A stretch of DNA of 64,000 nt from Ottowia oryzae (GCF_003008535.1 NZ_CP027666.1:2655501-2719500); one strand, 5' to 3'; shown: positions 10,793 to 20,066, counted from the stretch's first letter. Notes: a model not told the origin generated them from the sequence alone. Made by a program: numbers and translations.

Positions 10793-10921
10793 TCGAAGCT
10801 TCTGTGTGGCGAGGACTGTACATCGCGGCTCGCGTCTGTTGATACCGTCAGAGGCGCAAGCAGCGGAACTGCCTTTTCGCTTGGGCGATAATTTTGCTTA
10901 AGTTAGTACGACAACATTCCC

Positions 10922-11206
10922 ATGAACAGCACTGCGCCCGCGCCCTCTGAAGACCTCCTCATCCGCGAAGTTGCCCAACTTTTGGTCACATCCCTGAACC
11001 TGGACATGGCGCCCGAAGACATTGCTCCCGACACGCCGCTGTACGGCGACGGGCTGGGTCTGGATTCCATCGATATTCTTGAAGTGGCACTGGCAGTCTC
11101 CAAGAAGTACGGGTTTCAACTCCGTGCTGACGACGAGAACAACGAGGCCATCTATTCTTCACTGCGCAATCTGGCGCGCCATATCGCTGCGCACCGGAAA
11201 ACCTGA
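10922..11206 (+). CDS. acyl carrier protein of the aryl-polyene-like cluster
   Basis: The 94-residue protein contains DGLGLDSIDILEVALAVSKKYG, in which Ser49 of the DSID motif is the expected phosphopantetheine attachment site. This carrier would hold the growing polyene chain for the ketosynthase, ketoreductase and dehydratase enzymes encoded in the convergent operon. It is the first gene of the plus-strand operon and lies 4 bp from the next gene. Known aryl polyene clusters usually carry two ACPs; only one was recognised here. I see no clear promoter, only AT-rich DNA around 10890-10910. Confidence 0.9.
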   Translation: MNSTAPAPSEDLLIREVAQLLVTSLNLDMAPEDIAPDTPLYGDGLGLDSIDILEVALAVSKKYGFQLRADDENNEAIYSSLRNLARHIAAHRKT

Positions 11207-11210
11207 GTCA

Positions 11211-11912
11211 ATGCATCACCGTGCCAGCAGTACAGGGTTGCCTCTGCCACTTGTTCTGACAGGGCTTGGCGTTTGTGCGTACGCCATCGCGGTGTTCTGG
11301 AGCAGCAGACACCCCTCCGCGTTGACCCTCATTCTGGCGGCGGTTCCCTTTGTCTCGCTGACCGCCGTGGTGGCCAAAGGGGCCGTACAAGGTGAGGCGC
11401 CTGTTGTGCAACGCGTTGTCCGCGCATTACCGCTTGTCGCTGTCGTATTGTTTCTGGCCATTGCATGGCAGCCGTTGCTCAACAATGTGCGCCTGGTCTA
11501 CCTTGCGGACCATCTGGGTGTGCATACGACCTTGTGCTGGCTCTTTGCGAGAACGCTGCTGCCGGGCCGAACGCCGCTGTGCACCGAGTTTGCCAGTTGG
11601 GTTCATGAAGACATGACCCCGCAACTGCTTTGGTACACCCGGCAGGTCACCAAGGCTTGGGCGTTGTTCTTTGGTTTGATCGTCCTGACTTCTATTGTTT
11701 TGTTCGCGCTGGCGGAGTTCACGACCTGGATTGCTTTCTCGACGATGGTCGGCCCGGCGTTGACGGCGTGCTTCTTCTTGATTGAAAACCTATGCAGAAG
11801 TCGCTTTTTGCCGCCAAAGGATCGCGTTGGGCTCGCTGGCACATGGCGCGCAGTCCAGGCCCGTACCCAGAGCAAAGCCCCCACCCCGAGCAAGGTACGG
11901 CATGAGTGTTGA
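11211..11912 (+). CDS. COG4648-type integral membrane protein of the pigment cluster
   Basis: From the ATG at 11211 the protein has 233 residues. It has about six hydrophobic segments: PLPLVLTGLGVCAYAIAVFW, LTLILAAVPFVSLTAVV, LPLVAVVLFLAIAWQPLL, and a long pair around 150-200 (ALFFGLIVLTSIVLFALAEF and the next segment). Proteins of this kind recur next to the ACP and AMP ligase in aryl polyene clusters (ApeG-like); their activity is unknown. The C-terminus is basic and Pro/Thr-rich. It overlaps the AMP-ligase gene by 11 bp. Confidence 0.8.
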   Translation: MHHRASSTGLPLPLVLTGLGVCAYAIAVFWSSRHPSALTLILAAVPFVSLTAVVAKGAVQGEAPVVQRVVRALPLVAVVLFLAIAWQPLLNNVRLVYLADHLGVHTTLCWLFARTLLPGRTPLCTEFASWVHEDMTPQLLWYTRQVTKAWALFFGLIVLTSIVLFALAEFTTWIAFSTMVGPALTACFFLIENLCRSRFLPPKDRVGLAGTWRAVQARTQSKAPTPSKVRHEC

Positions 11913-13254
11913 GACACGCCCACTGACCAGCCATACCAATGGCGACGCTTTGGCATGGGATGAAAGCGGCGCGGTCACCGTCGACGCCTTCTATCGCAGC
12001 GTGGTGCGGATCGCGCAATCGCTTCCGCCAAGCCGGTACGTGGTCAACACCTGCCAGGATCGTTACCTATTCATGCTGGGATTCGCGGCAGCGCTGATCA
12101 GCGGCAGACCGACGCTGATGCCGTCCAGCTTCACTGCGGGCACGCTCCAGCAGATACAAGATCGGTATCCCGACATCATTTGCCTTCATGACGGCACCCA
12201 ACGGGCCGAAGGCCTGCGCGAGTGGCGCATTTCGGACACGCAAGAGCCACTTGACGCAGGTGAGGTGACCGCCCCTGAGATCGACGTCAACCAGATCGCA
12301 GCCATCGTCTTCACGTCGGGCAGCACGGGCGAACCCACCGCACACGCCAAGACCTGGGGGCGCCTTTGCGTCAACGGCGCCTCTGAGGCCGCTCGGCTGG
12401 GCTCCGCAGGCCACACCATCGTGGCTACGGTGCCAGCGCAGCACATGTACGGCTTTGAATCCAGCGTGCTGCTGGCAATGCACGGAGGCTCATCCGTTTG
12501 GCGTGGCAAGCCTTTTTATCCAGCCGACATTGCGGCAGCGCTGGCGGCTTCGCCACGCCCACGCATGTTGGTAACCACGCCCTACCACCTATCCAACCTG
12601 GTGGGCTCGGGCACCGAAGTGCCTGAGTGCGACCTGCTGCTGTGCGCTACGGCGCCACTGTCCACCGAGTTGGCGACCACGGCCGAGGCGCTGTTTTCAA
12701 GCCCGCTCTTTGAGATCTATGGCTGTACTGAAAGCGGCCAAGTCGCCAGCCGCCGCACGGTGTCCGGCCCAGTTTGGCAGTTGCTTCCCGGCCTTTCCAT
12801 GGCGTCTGATGAGAGCGGCGCCTGGGTCAGTGGCGGGCATGTCGAGGGTCGCGTCGCGCTGACAGACCAGATCTCACACCTTGGCGGCGATTTGTTCCGG
12901 CTGGGCGATCGGCACAGCGACATGGTGAACATCGCTGGTAAACGCGCGTCGCTGGCGGCGCTGTCTGCCACCTTGCGCGGGTTGCCGGGTGTGGTGGATG
13001 CTTGCTATCTGTTGCCGCATGCGTCATCCGCGTCGCCGCCTGAGAGCATTCAACGCTTGGCCGCGCTCGTCGTCGCACCGGCGTTGAGCGTGAACGACAT
13101 CACCACAGCCCTTCGCCATGCCGTTGATCCGGCGTTCTTGCCACGTCCGCTGCTGAAAGTGGATGCGCTGCCGCGCAACGCCACGGGTAAGGTGCTCGCG
13201 AACGAGTTGCAAGCGCTTTTTCAACGCGCCAGAGCCGCGGCGCCAGCACCATGA
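11902..13254 (+). CDS. AMP-dependent acyl-ACP ligase (ApeH-like)
   Basis: The protein has 450 residues with adenylate-forming enzyme motifs in order. They are IVFTSGSTGEPTAHAKTW (phosphate loop, ~137-152), FEIYGCTESGQVASRR, FRLGDRHSDMVNIAGKRASL, and the C-terminal LPRNATGKVLANEL with the catalytic Lys near 429. In aryl polyene systems such ligases load the aromatic starter acid onto the carrier protein. The substrate cannot be read from the sequence. The ATG at 11902 overlaps the previous gene by 11 bp; its stop overlaps the dehydratase start by 4 bp. Confidence 0.85.
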   Translation: MSVETRPLTSHTNGDALAWDESGAVTVDAFYRSVVRIAQSLPPSRYVVNTCQDRYLFMLGFAAALISGRPTLMPSSFTAGTLQQIQDRYPDIICLHDGTQRAEGLREWRISDTQEPLDAGEVTAPEIDVNQIAAIVFTSGSTGEPTAHAKTWGRLCVNGASEAARLGSAGHTIVATVPAQHMYGFESSVLLAMHGGSSVWRGKPFYPADIAAALAASPRPRMLVTTPYHLSNLVGSGTEVPECDLLLCATAPLSTELATTAEALFSSPLFEIYGCTESGQVASRRTVSGPVWQLLPGLSMASDESGAWVSGGHVEGRVALTDQISHLGGDLFRLGDRHSDMVNIAGKRASLAALSATLRGLPGVVDACYLLPHASSASPPESIQRLAALVVAPALSVNDITTALRHAVDPAFLPRPLLKVDALPRNATGKVLANELQALFQRARAAAPAP

Positions 13255-13571
13255 GCGCATTACCGCCTATGGATCAGACGCTCACCGTCAATTTCACTTG
13301 CCAACACGCCTCGGCACGGTTTGCCGGGCATTTCCTGCGGCAGGTTGTCGTACCAGGTGCGGCGTTGCTTGATAGGGTCATCCTGGAAGTCGAGGGCGCC
13401 ATGCACGAGCGCGTCTTGGCGGTCAAGCAGGTGAAATTTCTGAATGCGGCGCTACCGGACGATGCTTTCGCCCTGCGTGCGACAGTGACTGGCGCGACCG
13501 TCCGCTTTGATTTGACGAGCGGCACGCGCACGGTGTGCACCGGCTCCCTCGCATTGGGGCCAGCAGCTTGA
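13251..13571 (+). CDS. small hotdog-fold 3-hydroxyacyl-ACP dehydratase (ApeI-like)
   Basis: This 106-residue protein has the FabA/FabZ-type signature ARFAGHFLRQVVVPGAALLDRVI, in which the His of GHF is the expected catalytic base. The segment VKQVKFLNAALPDDAFALRATV also matches the fold. The usual acidic helix residue of FabZ is not obvious, so the chemistry is inferred from context. It overlaps the ligase by 4 bp and the acyltransferase by 4 bp (TTGA). Confidence 0.8.
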   Translation: MSALPPMDQTLTVNFTCQHASARFAGHFLRQVVVPGAALLDRVILEVEGAMHERVLAVKQVKFLNAALPDDAFALRATVTGATVRFDLTSGTRTVCTGSLALGPAA

Positions 13572-14488
13572 CCCCCCTGTCGCCGCCAGACGAGCGGCAA
13601 GCCAGCGAGTGGGCGCAGCGCCCCGAGCGAAGCTCCTTCGCGGTCATGCGCCTGATGCGTTGGCTTTCGCTGAACCTGGGCAGGCGCGTCAGCCGCTGGG
13701 TGCTTTACCCCATCGCTGCCTACTTTGTTTTGTTTGCGCCGGCAGCCAAGCGGGCAAGCAAGCAGTATCTGACGCGAGCGCTGGGTCGTGAAGCGCGGAT
13801 CAAGGACGGCTTCCGCCACGTCATGTCGTTCGCCTCGGTCGTGCACGACCGCGTCTATTGGCTCAGCGATCAACACGAACTCTTCGATATTCGCATCACG
13901 GGTGAGGCGATGGTGCAGGCGTACCAGGCCGCCGGGCGCGGGGTGATTTTCATGGGCGCCCATTTCGGCAGCTTTGAGGCGCTGCGTGTGCTCGGTCAGC
14001 GCAACGGCCTGAACGTGCGCATGCTGATGTACCCCGACAACGCGCGCATGGTCACGCAGACTCTGGCGGCCATCAACCCAGCCTTGACGGACAGCGTGAT
14101 TGCCCTGGGGCGGTCTGACTCCATCCTGCGGGTGCGCGACCAGTTGGCTGAAGGTGGGTGCGTCGGCATTCTGGCCGACCGCAGCGTCGCCGGAGAAGGC
14201 GGCACCACGTCGCTGGATTTCCTGGGTTCGCCGGCCGAGTTTCCCGAAGGGCCTTTCCGGCTGGCCGCGCTTTTGCGGGCGCCCGTGGTTTTCATGGCGG
14301 GCGTTTACCTCGGTGGCAACCGGTACCATCTTTTCTTTGCGCCGGTGGCTGATTTTCAAGACGTGCCGCCCGCTGAACGCAACGCCGCCATTCGCAATGC
14401 ACAGGCGCGCTATGTGCAGCTGCTTCAGGAAAAATGTCTTGAAGCCCCCTGGAACTGGTTCAATTTTTATGATTTTTGGAAGCCATAG
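13568..14488 (+). CDS. LpxL/HtrB-type lipid acyltransferase
   Basis: The product resembles lauroyl/myristoyl acyltransferases of lipid A biosynthesis. It has a membrane anchor near the N-terminus (RWVLYPIAAYFVLFAPAAK), then FMGAHFGSFEALRVLGQR, carrying the H-x4-[DE] acyltransferase motif (HFGSFE), and GILADRSVAGEGG. It ends KCLEAPWNWFNFYDFWKP. In aryl polyene clusters this type of enzyme is thought to attach the polyene to a lipid carrier. I take the TTG at 13568, which overlaps the previous stop, giving 306 residues; an ATG at 13535 would add 11 residues. It overlaps the LolA-like gene by 20 bp. Confidence 0.85.
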   Translation: MTPLSPPDERQASEWAQRPERSSFAVMRLMRWLSLNLGRRVSRWVLYPIAAYFVLFAPAAKRASKQYLTRALGREARIKDGFRHVMSFASVVHDRVYWLSDQHELFDIRITGEAMVQAYQAAGRGVIFMGAHFGSFEALRVLGQRNGLNVRMLMYPDNARMVTQTLAAINPALTDSVIALGRSDSILRVRDQLAEGGCVGILADRSVAGEGGTTSLDFLGSPAEFPEGPFRLAALLRAPVVFMAGVYLGGNRYHLFFAPVADFQDVPPAERNAAIRNAQARYVQLLQEKCLEAPWNWFNFYDFWKP

Positions 14489-15059
14489 AATTTTCGACCG
14501 CCGTTGGGCGATCACTGCGCTGGCCTTGGCGCTCTGCGGGCCGGCATGGGCTGAGTGGGACATCTCATCGCTGATGCAGCAGTTGGCCAAGCACCCCGGC
14601 GGGCGCGTCAACTTCACGGAAACCAAGACCTTGTCCGTGCTGGACCAGCCCGTGGTCAGCAGCGGTGAGTTGATCTACAGCCCGCCTGATCGGCTTGAGA
14701 AGAACACGCTCAAGCCCGTTCCAGAGTCGTTGGTCATTCGGGGCAATGATCTGACTGTGGTGCGCGATGGCGTCAAGCGGCAGCTCAGGTTGCCACAGTA
14801 CCCCGAGGTACTGGCCTTCGTCGAGGCCTTGCGGGGCACCCTCGTGGGCAACCGCAGTCTGCTGGAGCAGCACTACGCGCTGGCTTTGTCCGGTACCGAG
14901 CGCGACTGGCGCCTCGTGCTGACCCCGTTGGACGACCGCATGAAACGCTGGGTCAAGCAGATCAAGGTTCAAGGATCGGACAAGGGGCTGAGCACGGTCG
15001 AGACCTTGCAAGCGGATGGCGACAAGTCTGTGATCGCGATCACGCCCGATGCGCGCTGA
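14469..15059 (+). CDS. LolA-like periplasmic outer membrane lipoprotein carrier
   Basis: The 196-residue protein has a signal peptide (ITALALALCGPAWA, cleavage expected after AWA). It then shows the LolA-type beginning WDISSLMQQLAKHPGGRVNFTETKTL and SGELIYSPPDRLEKNT. LolA-like proteins in aryl polyene clusters are believed to carry the lipid-linked pigment across the periplasm. The ATG at 14469 lies inside the end of the acyltransferase gene. The stop overlaps the MMPL gene by 11 bp, so the three are tightly coupled. Confidence 0.85.
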   Translation: MIFGSHRIFDRRWAITALALALCGPAWAEWDISSLMQQLAKHPGGRVNFTETKTLSVLDQPVVSSGELIYSPPDRLEKNTLKPVPESLVIRGNDLTVVRDGVKRQLRLPQYPEVLAFVEALRGTLVGNRSLLEQHYALALSGTERDWRLVLTPLDDRMKRWVKQIKVQGSDKGLSTVETLQADGDKSVIAITPDAR

Positions 15060-17493
15060 AGGTTCCGGATCGCCCGGCTTTCCCCTCGATCGACCTGTCA
15101 GCGCGCCAGCCCGGTACGCGGTTATCGCTGTCTGGCTGATCCTGGTTGTGGTGAGCCTGTGGGTGTTGAAAGGCGCACGCCTTAGCACCGACATGTCGGC
15201 GTTTCTCCCAAGCAACCCGGATGAGCATCAGCGCCTTCTGGTCGACCAGATCAAGGATGGTGCCCTGTCGCGCATGGTGTTGATGGGTATCGAGGGTGGC
15301 GACTCGGCCACCCGGGCCGCCACATCCGAGCGCCTGGCCAAGGCGATGCGAGCCGACGGCGCTTTCGCCAGCGTGGTCAATGGTGACGCCGCCAGCCGCG
15401 AGCTCGATCAACACTACCTGATGCAGTCGCGCTACCTGCTCAGCCCGCGGGTCACGGCAGAGCGCTTCAGTGCAGAGGGATTGCGTGGCGCCATCCAGGG
15501 CTCCATCAACGCATTGGGCGGCTCGGCCGGTCTGTTGCTGAAAGCCATCTTTCCGCAAGACCCCACGGGCGAACTGCCGGCGCTGATCGAACGCATGACC
15601 AACGGCCGCATGCCATCGTCACAAGACGGCGTGTGGACGTCCGCCTCTGGCGACATCGCCCTGCTGGTGGCGATGACGGCGGCGCCCGGGACAGATACCG
15701 ACGCACAAGAGCAGGTGCTGGCACGCATCCGCTCGGCTTTTGACGCGGCGCGCGAGGGCGCCGACGTGCGCCTGCTGATGTCGGGCACGCCCGTCTTCTC
15801 GGTCGATGCGCGTCGCACCATCCGCGCCGAGATTGAGCGCCTCTCGCTGGTCGGCGGGCTGGCCATCCTCACGATCATGCTGGCCTTCTATCGGTCCGCT
15901 CGCAACGTGGTCATCGGCCTGATCCCCGTGCTGACAGGCATTGTGGTGGCCGTGGTGGCGGTGTCGCTGGGCTTTGGAACCGTGCACGCCATCACCGTGG
16001 GATTTGGCACGACCCTGCTGGGCGAAACGCTGGACTACAGCATCTACTACCTTGTGCAGTCGGGCAACAACGCGAACTGGCGACGCGAATACTGGCCGAC
16101 CATCCGCCTGGGCGTGGCCACTTCGATCTGCGGCTTTGCGGCGCTGCTCTTCTCCAGCTTTCCCGGTCTGGCACAGCTCGGGGTGTATTCGATCGCGGGT
16201 CTGCTGACTGCGGCGGCGGTCACCCGCTTCGTGCTGCCCGTGCTTCCGGCGCGCCCCGTGCCGGACTCCAGCATCCATTGGCTGGGCGGAAAGATGGCCG
16301 GCGTAAGCCTGCAGGTGCGTCGGCTCAAGTGGCTGGCCGCGCTGTTGGCCGTGGCTTCGTTGGCCATCGTTCTGGTCAACCACGATCGCCTTTGGGCGAA
16401 GGGCCTCTCCGGCCTGAACCCTGCGCCCCTGAATCTGCAAAAGCTCGACGAACGCCTGCGGCGCGAAGCGGGTGCGCCCGACTTGAGCCACATGCTCGTG
16501 GTGTCCGCGCCCACGGCCGATCAGGCGCTGCAAGCTGGGGAACAGGTTGAGGCCAGCCTCGCGCCGCTCGTACAGAGCGGGACCATCGCACGCATCGACA
16601 ATCCCGCGCACTTTCTGCCGAGCACCGCCGCGCAGCAAAGCCGACGCAGTGCGCTGCCCGACAGCGCCGAGCTATCTGACCGCCTACGGCAGGCGGTGGC
16701 CGCGCTGCCCGTCAAGGCAGATCGGTTTCAGCCGTTCGTCGAGGATGTTCAAGCGGCCAAGGCGGCGGCGCCCATTACCCTGCAAACGCTCAAGGGCACC
16801 AGCTTCGAGTTTCTGCTTCAGTCGCTGCTGCTTCATCGTGACAGCGGTTGGGCCGTGCTGATGCCCGTCGCCCTGCCAGAAGGCGCAGCCAAGGCACAAG
16901 CGGCCCGATCAGCCATCGAAGCTGCCCTTGGCCACGCAGAACCGCGTCAACAAGCCTACTTTCTGGACATGGACCGGCAGGCCACCGAAATGTTTGGCCA
17001 GTACTTGAACGAGGCACTGGTCTTCTCGGTGGCCGGCGTAGTCGGTGTGGTTTTGCTGCTGGCCTTGGCACTGCGGCAACCGGCGCGGATCGCGCGGGTG
17101 CTTATGCCACTGGTGGGTGCTGTGGTGATCGTGATGGCGGCGCACGTTCTGGCGGGTACGGCGCTGACGCTGTTGCACTTGGTGGGCCTCCTCCTGATCG
17201 TGGCGGTGGGCTCCAACTACGCGCTCTTCTTTGATCAGAGCTTCGGCCCTGCCTCGGCCTTGACCCAAGGCGCGCTCCAGCGCGGCCTGAGCCGCACGCA
17301 GGCCGCGGCCCTGGCTTCGCTGGCCCTGGCCAACGTTTCCACCATGATCGGGTTTGGCATTCTGGCCTGGTCGCAAGTGCCGGTGCTGCACGCTATCGGC
17401 GCCACGGTTGGGCCCGGCGCCCTGCTCGCTTTGCTGCTGGCGATGGCGTGGTCTGGCGCACGTGAGGGGCGCACACCTGAGGTGGCCGCTTGA
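15049..17493 (+). CDS. MMPL/RND-superfamily exporter of the pigment cluster
   Basis: The 814-residue protein has the internal duplication of RND-type exporters. Each half has one membrane helix, a large periplasmic domain and a five-helix bundle. Visible segments include YAVIAVWLILVVVSLWVL near the start, LVGGLAILTIMLAFYRSARN with VIGLIPVLTGIVVAVVAVSLGFGTVHAIT, and a matching second set from ALVFSVAGVVGVVLLLALALR onwards. It belongs to the predicted exporter group COG4258 found in aryl polyene clusters (ApeM-like). It most likely moves the lipid-linked product out of the inner membrane. Confidence 0.88.
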   Translation: MRAEGSGSPGFPLDRPVSAPARYAVIAVWLILVVVSLWVLKGARLSTDMSAFLPSNPDEHQRLLVDQIKDGALSRMVLMGIEGGDSATRAATSERLAKAMRADGAFASVVNGDAASRELDQHYLMQSRYLLSPRVTAERFSAEGLRGAIQGSINALGGSAGLLLKAIFPQDPTGELPALIERMTNGRMPSSQDGVWTSASGDIALLVAMTAAPGTDTDAQEQVLARIRSAFDAAREGADVRLLMSGTPVFSVDARRTIRAEIERLSLVGGLAILTIMLAFYRSARNVVIGLIPVLTGIVVAVVAVSLGFGTVHAITVGFGTTLLGETLDYSIYYLVQSGNNANWRREYWPTIRLGVATSICGFAALLFSSFPGLAQLGVYSIAGLLTAAAVTRFVLPVLPARPVPDSSIHWLGGKMAGVSLQVRRLKWLAALLAVASLAIVLVNHDRLWAKGLSGLNPAPLNLQKLDERLRREAGAPDLSHMLVVSAPTADQALQAGEQVEASLAPLVQSGTIARIDNPAHFLPSTAAQQSRRSALPDSAELSDRLRQAVAALPVKADRFQPFVEDVQAAKAAAPITLQTLKGTSFEFLLQSLLLHRDSGWAVLMPVALPEGAAKAQAARSAIEAALGHAEPRQQAYFLDMDRQATEMFGQYLNEALVFSVAGVVGVVLLLALALRQPARIARVLMPLVGAVVIVMAAHVLAGTALTLLHLVGLLLIVAVGSNYALFFDQSFGPASALTQGALQRGLSRTQAAALASLALANVSTMIGFGILAWSQVPVLHAIGATVGPGALLALLLAMAWSGAREGRTPEVAA

Positions 17494-18161
17494 ATTCCGC
17501 CCCATACGGCGCCGATTCGCGCGGCTGGCTGCGCTCTCTTCGCACCCGAGTGGCCACGCTCTGGTGGCTCAAGGCCTTGGGCAACACCGTGTTTTTGGTG
17601 GTGTTCTTCCAGCTGTATCTGTGGCTACAAAAGAACCCCCTGTTTGCGGTCACTCAGATTCCCGCCACGGCGCTGGACGATTGGATCGGCTTTCAGCCAT
17701 GGACGATCACCCTGTACCTGTCCCTGTGGGTGTACACCGCGCTGCCGGTCGCGCTGCAACCGGACAAACCTCGCCTGCTGCGTTACACAGGCGCCATCAG
17801 CGTGCTGTGCCTGATCGCCTTGCTGGTATTTTTGGTCTGGCCCACCTCGGTGTCTGACGCCGTGGGCGTTCGGCCAGCCAGCAACGGGCTGTTTGCGATG
17901 CTCTACGCCGTCGACAGCACCGGCAACGCATGCCCGTCGCTGCATGTGGCGGCCTCGGTCATGTCGTGCATGTGGCTCCAGGCCATCCTGACGCAGGTTC
18001 GCGCCCCAGCGTGGCTGAATGCCGTCAATGTGGCGTGGTGCCTGGGCATTGTCTTCTCTACCCTGGCCACCAAACAGCACTTGCTGCTGGATGTGCTGGC
18101 CGGTGTGGCGTTGGGTATTGGCATCGGCTGGGCTTCGTTGCGCCGCGCCAAGCCAGTTTGA
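17490..18161 (+). CDS. PAP2-superfamily membrane phosphatase
   Basis: The 223-residue protein has about six membrane helices. It carries two PAP2 catalytic motifs: CPSLHVAASV (motif 2, with the active-site His) and TKQHLLLDVLAGVALG (motif 3, with H and D). Such enzymes dephosphorylate lipid or isoprenoid phosphates. In this cluster it may act on a phosphatidate or lipid-carrier intermediate; that is inference. The TTG at 17490 overlaps the exporter's stop (TTGA). An inner ATG is not available before the first helix. Confidence 0.82.
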   Translation: MNSAPYGADSRGWLRSLRTRVATLWWLKALGNTVFLVVFFQLYLWLQKNPLFAVTQIPATALDDWIGFQPWTITLYLSLWVYTALPVALQPDKPRLLRYTGAISVLCLIALLVFLVWPTSVSDAVGVRPASNGLFAMLYAVDSTGNACPSLHVAASVMSCMWLQAILTQVRAPAWLNAVNVAWCLGIVFSTLATKQHLLLDVLAGVALGIGIGWASLRRAKPV

Positions 18162-18443
18162 GCTGGGTGGCGATGCAATAATCAATTGCAACCCTAGGAG
18201 CAACGGCCCGCGCCACCCGCCGGCCGATCACTATGACCCGTCTTTCTCCGCATGCCCTCATCGGCGCATCCTCACTGCCGCGTGGCGACCGCCGCAGCGT
18301 GGTGGTTGGCTGCGCCGCGCGACGGGCTTCAGATCGCCGCCCCGCTGGCGCCCAACACGAGGGTGCCGCGTCGGAATGAGTCGGGCCCGAGGGTGCGCGC
18401 TGCAAGTAGCGCCCTGTGCAGTCCTGGGCATGCCACAGCCACT
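18162..18443. other. 282-bp gap inside the pigment operon without a recognised gene
   Basis: This is the only sizeable gap in the plus-strand half of the cluster. A 48-codon frame (18233-18379, starting MTRLSPHALIGASSL) is open but matches nothing I know. The in-frame upstream extension of the PlsC gene (from 18252) is Arg/Ala-rich and not enzyme-like. The string CACTATGACCCG occurs both at 18230 and at 18441, the latter being the real PlsC start. It could be the remnant of a lost gene or a duplicated start region. Confidence 0.4.
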
Positions 18444-19247
18444 ATGACCCGCCCCCTCGCGATTTTCCGCCGCGCTGCCGAAGGTGCGGCCATGGTGCTG
18501 GGCCTCGGCCTGCTGGCGGTCATTTGCCTGACGTGGACGCCCTTCGCCATGGTGCTCGGCCCCCTGCTGCCACAGCCCATTGGCAAGCGCATCGGCCGGC
18601 GCGCCATTCAAACCGGGTTTCGGCTTTACGTCGAGCTGCTACAACTGCTTTGCAGCTGCCGCTTTGACCTCAAAGCGCTGGACGAGCTGGCGCGCCGCCC
18701 CGGGCCGATGATCGTGGTGGCCAACCACCCTTCCCTGCTAGACGCCGTGCTGCTCGTCTCGCACCTGCCCAACGCGGTGTGCATCATGAAGGCGCTGCTG
18801 ATGCACAACCTGTTCCTGGGCGCGGGCGCCCGAATGGCCCGCTACATCGTCAACGACGCGCCGCTGCCCATGATCCGCAGCGCCATTGCCGAACTGCGCG
18901 ACGGCGCGCGGCTGATCATCTTTCCCGAGGGCACGCGCACCTCGGCGCCGCCGGTCGGCCCCTGCGCGGCTACCGCAGGCGTGATTGCAGCGCGCGCGGA
19001 CGTGCCCATTGATGTCGTCGTGATCGAGATGAGTTCGCCCTACCTGGGCAAACACTGGCCGCTGACCCGGCCGCCCCAGCTGCCACTGCACGTGCGCGTG
19101 CGCCACGCGGGGCAGATGCACATCGCCACCGCCGACGCCCAACGCTTTGGCACAGACGTGCGCGACGTGCTGGCCCGTGCACTGGGCACCGCCCCCGAAA
19201 CCACCGGGCACGCTGCGATCAACGAAGAAATCAACGGCCATGGCTGA
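18444..19247 (+). CDS. 1-acylglycerol-3-phosphate-type acyltransferase (PlsC family)
   Basis: From the ATG at 18444 the product has 267 residues. An N-terminal membrane segment (AAMVLGLGLLAVICLTWTPF) is followed by the four acyltransferase blocks. NHPSLLDAVLL (motif I, H-x4-D, near residue 94) and FPEGTRTSAPP (motif III, near 160) are clear. It transfers acyl chains to a lipid or glycerol-phosphate acceptor. Together with the LpxL-like enzyme it gives the cluster two acyltransferases. It overlaps the glycosyltransferase gene by 8 bp. Confidence 0.88.
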   Translation: MTRPLAIFRRAAEGAAMVLGLGLLAVICLTWTPFAMVLGPLLPQPIGKRIGRRAIQTGFRLYVELLQLLCSCRFDLKALDELARRPGPMIVVANHPSLLDAVLLVSHLPNAVCIMKALLMHNLFLGAGARMARYIVNDAPLPMIRSAIAELRDGARLIIFPEGTRTSAPPVGPCAATAGVIAARADVPIDVVVIEMSSPYLGKHWPLTRPPQLPLHVRVRHAGQMHIATADAQRFGTDVRDVLARALGTAPETTGHAAINEEINGHG

Positions 19248-20064
19248 ACCTGAACGCCCCAAGGCCCAGACGGAAGGCGCGGCACCAGCCGCCTCCGCCA
19301 CGCACATGGTGCTGATTCCCAGCTACAACCCAGGCGTCAAGTTGCGCGACACCCTGCACGCTGCACGCGCGCACTGGTCGCCCGTGTGGGTGGTGGTGGA
19401 CGGCAGCACCGACGGCAGCGCCGACTGGCTGCGCGCACAGGCCGCGCAAGACCCTGGGCTGCGCGTGATCGTGCTGCCCGAAAACCGCGGAAAAGGTGCG
19501 GCCGTGCTGCATGGTATTGAACTGGCGGCTCGCGAAGGCTTCACCCACGCCCTGACCATGGATTCTGACGGCCAGCACCCGGCCGAGCTGATCGAGCAGT
19601 TCATGCACGCGTCGCAGGCAGCGCCGCAAGCCATGGTGCTGGGCGTGCCGCAATTCGGTGCCGAGGCGCCGCGCATCCGCGTGCTGGGGCGCAAGGTGTC
19701 GAACGGCTGGGCTAACCTGGAAACGCTGGGCGCAGGCATTGGCGATTCGCTCTTCGGGTTTCGCGTCTACCCCATCGCGCCGCTGATCCGCGTGATGCGC
19801 GGCCAGCGCTTCATGCGCCGCTTTGACTTTGACCCCGAAGCCGCCGTGCGCTTGGCATGGGCGGGCGTGCCGCCGGTCAACCTGCCGGCGCGCGTGCGCT
19901 ACTTTTCAGCCGACGAAGGCGGTGTGTCGCACTTCAAATACCTGCGCGACAACACCTTGCTGACATGGATGCACGCGCGCCTGTTTTTGGGTTTTCTGGT
20001 GCGTCTGCCGGTTCTGCTGGGGCGCCGCCTGCTGCCTTCAGAGCGGCCGAACATGAAGCATTAA
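19240..20064 (+). CDS. family 2 glycosyltransferase
   Basis: The 274-residue protein begins its GT-A fold with MVLIPSYNPGVKLRDTL. It shows VVVDGSTDGSADW, ENRGKGAAVLHGIELA and the metal-binding TMDSDGQHPAELIEQF (DSD near residue 108). A further conserved stretch, GDSLFGFRVYP, precedes an amphipathic and hydrophobic C-terminus (MHARLFLGFLVRLPVLLGRRL) that may sit at the membrane. It probably adds a sugar, or acts like dolichol-phosphate mannosyltransferase, on the lipid-linked polyene. It is the last gene of the plus operon; a palindromic element follows. Confidence 0.86.
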   Translation: MAEPERPKAQTEGAAPAASATHMVLIPSYNPGVKLRDTLHAARAHWSPVWVVVDGSTDGSADWLRAQAAQDPGLRVIVLPENRGKGAAVLHGIELAAREGFTHALTMDSDGQHPAELIEQFMHASQAAPQAMVLGVPQFGAEAPRIRVLGRKVSNGWANLETLGAGIGDSLFGFRVYPIAPLIRVMRGQRFMRRFDFDPEAAVRLAWAGVPPVNLPARVRYFSADEGGVSHFKYLRDNTLLTWMHARLFLGFLVRLPVLLGRRLLPSERPNMKH

Positions 20065-20066
20065 AA

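Noticed and set aside
18233..18379. 48-codon frame starting MTRLSPHALIGASSL as a gene
   Set aside because: No family, no ribosome-binding site and Arg/Ala-rich composition typical of non-coding GC-rich DNA; kept only as a note on the gap.
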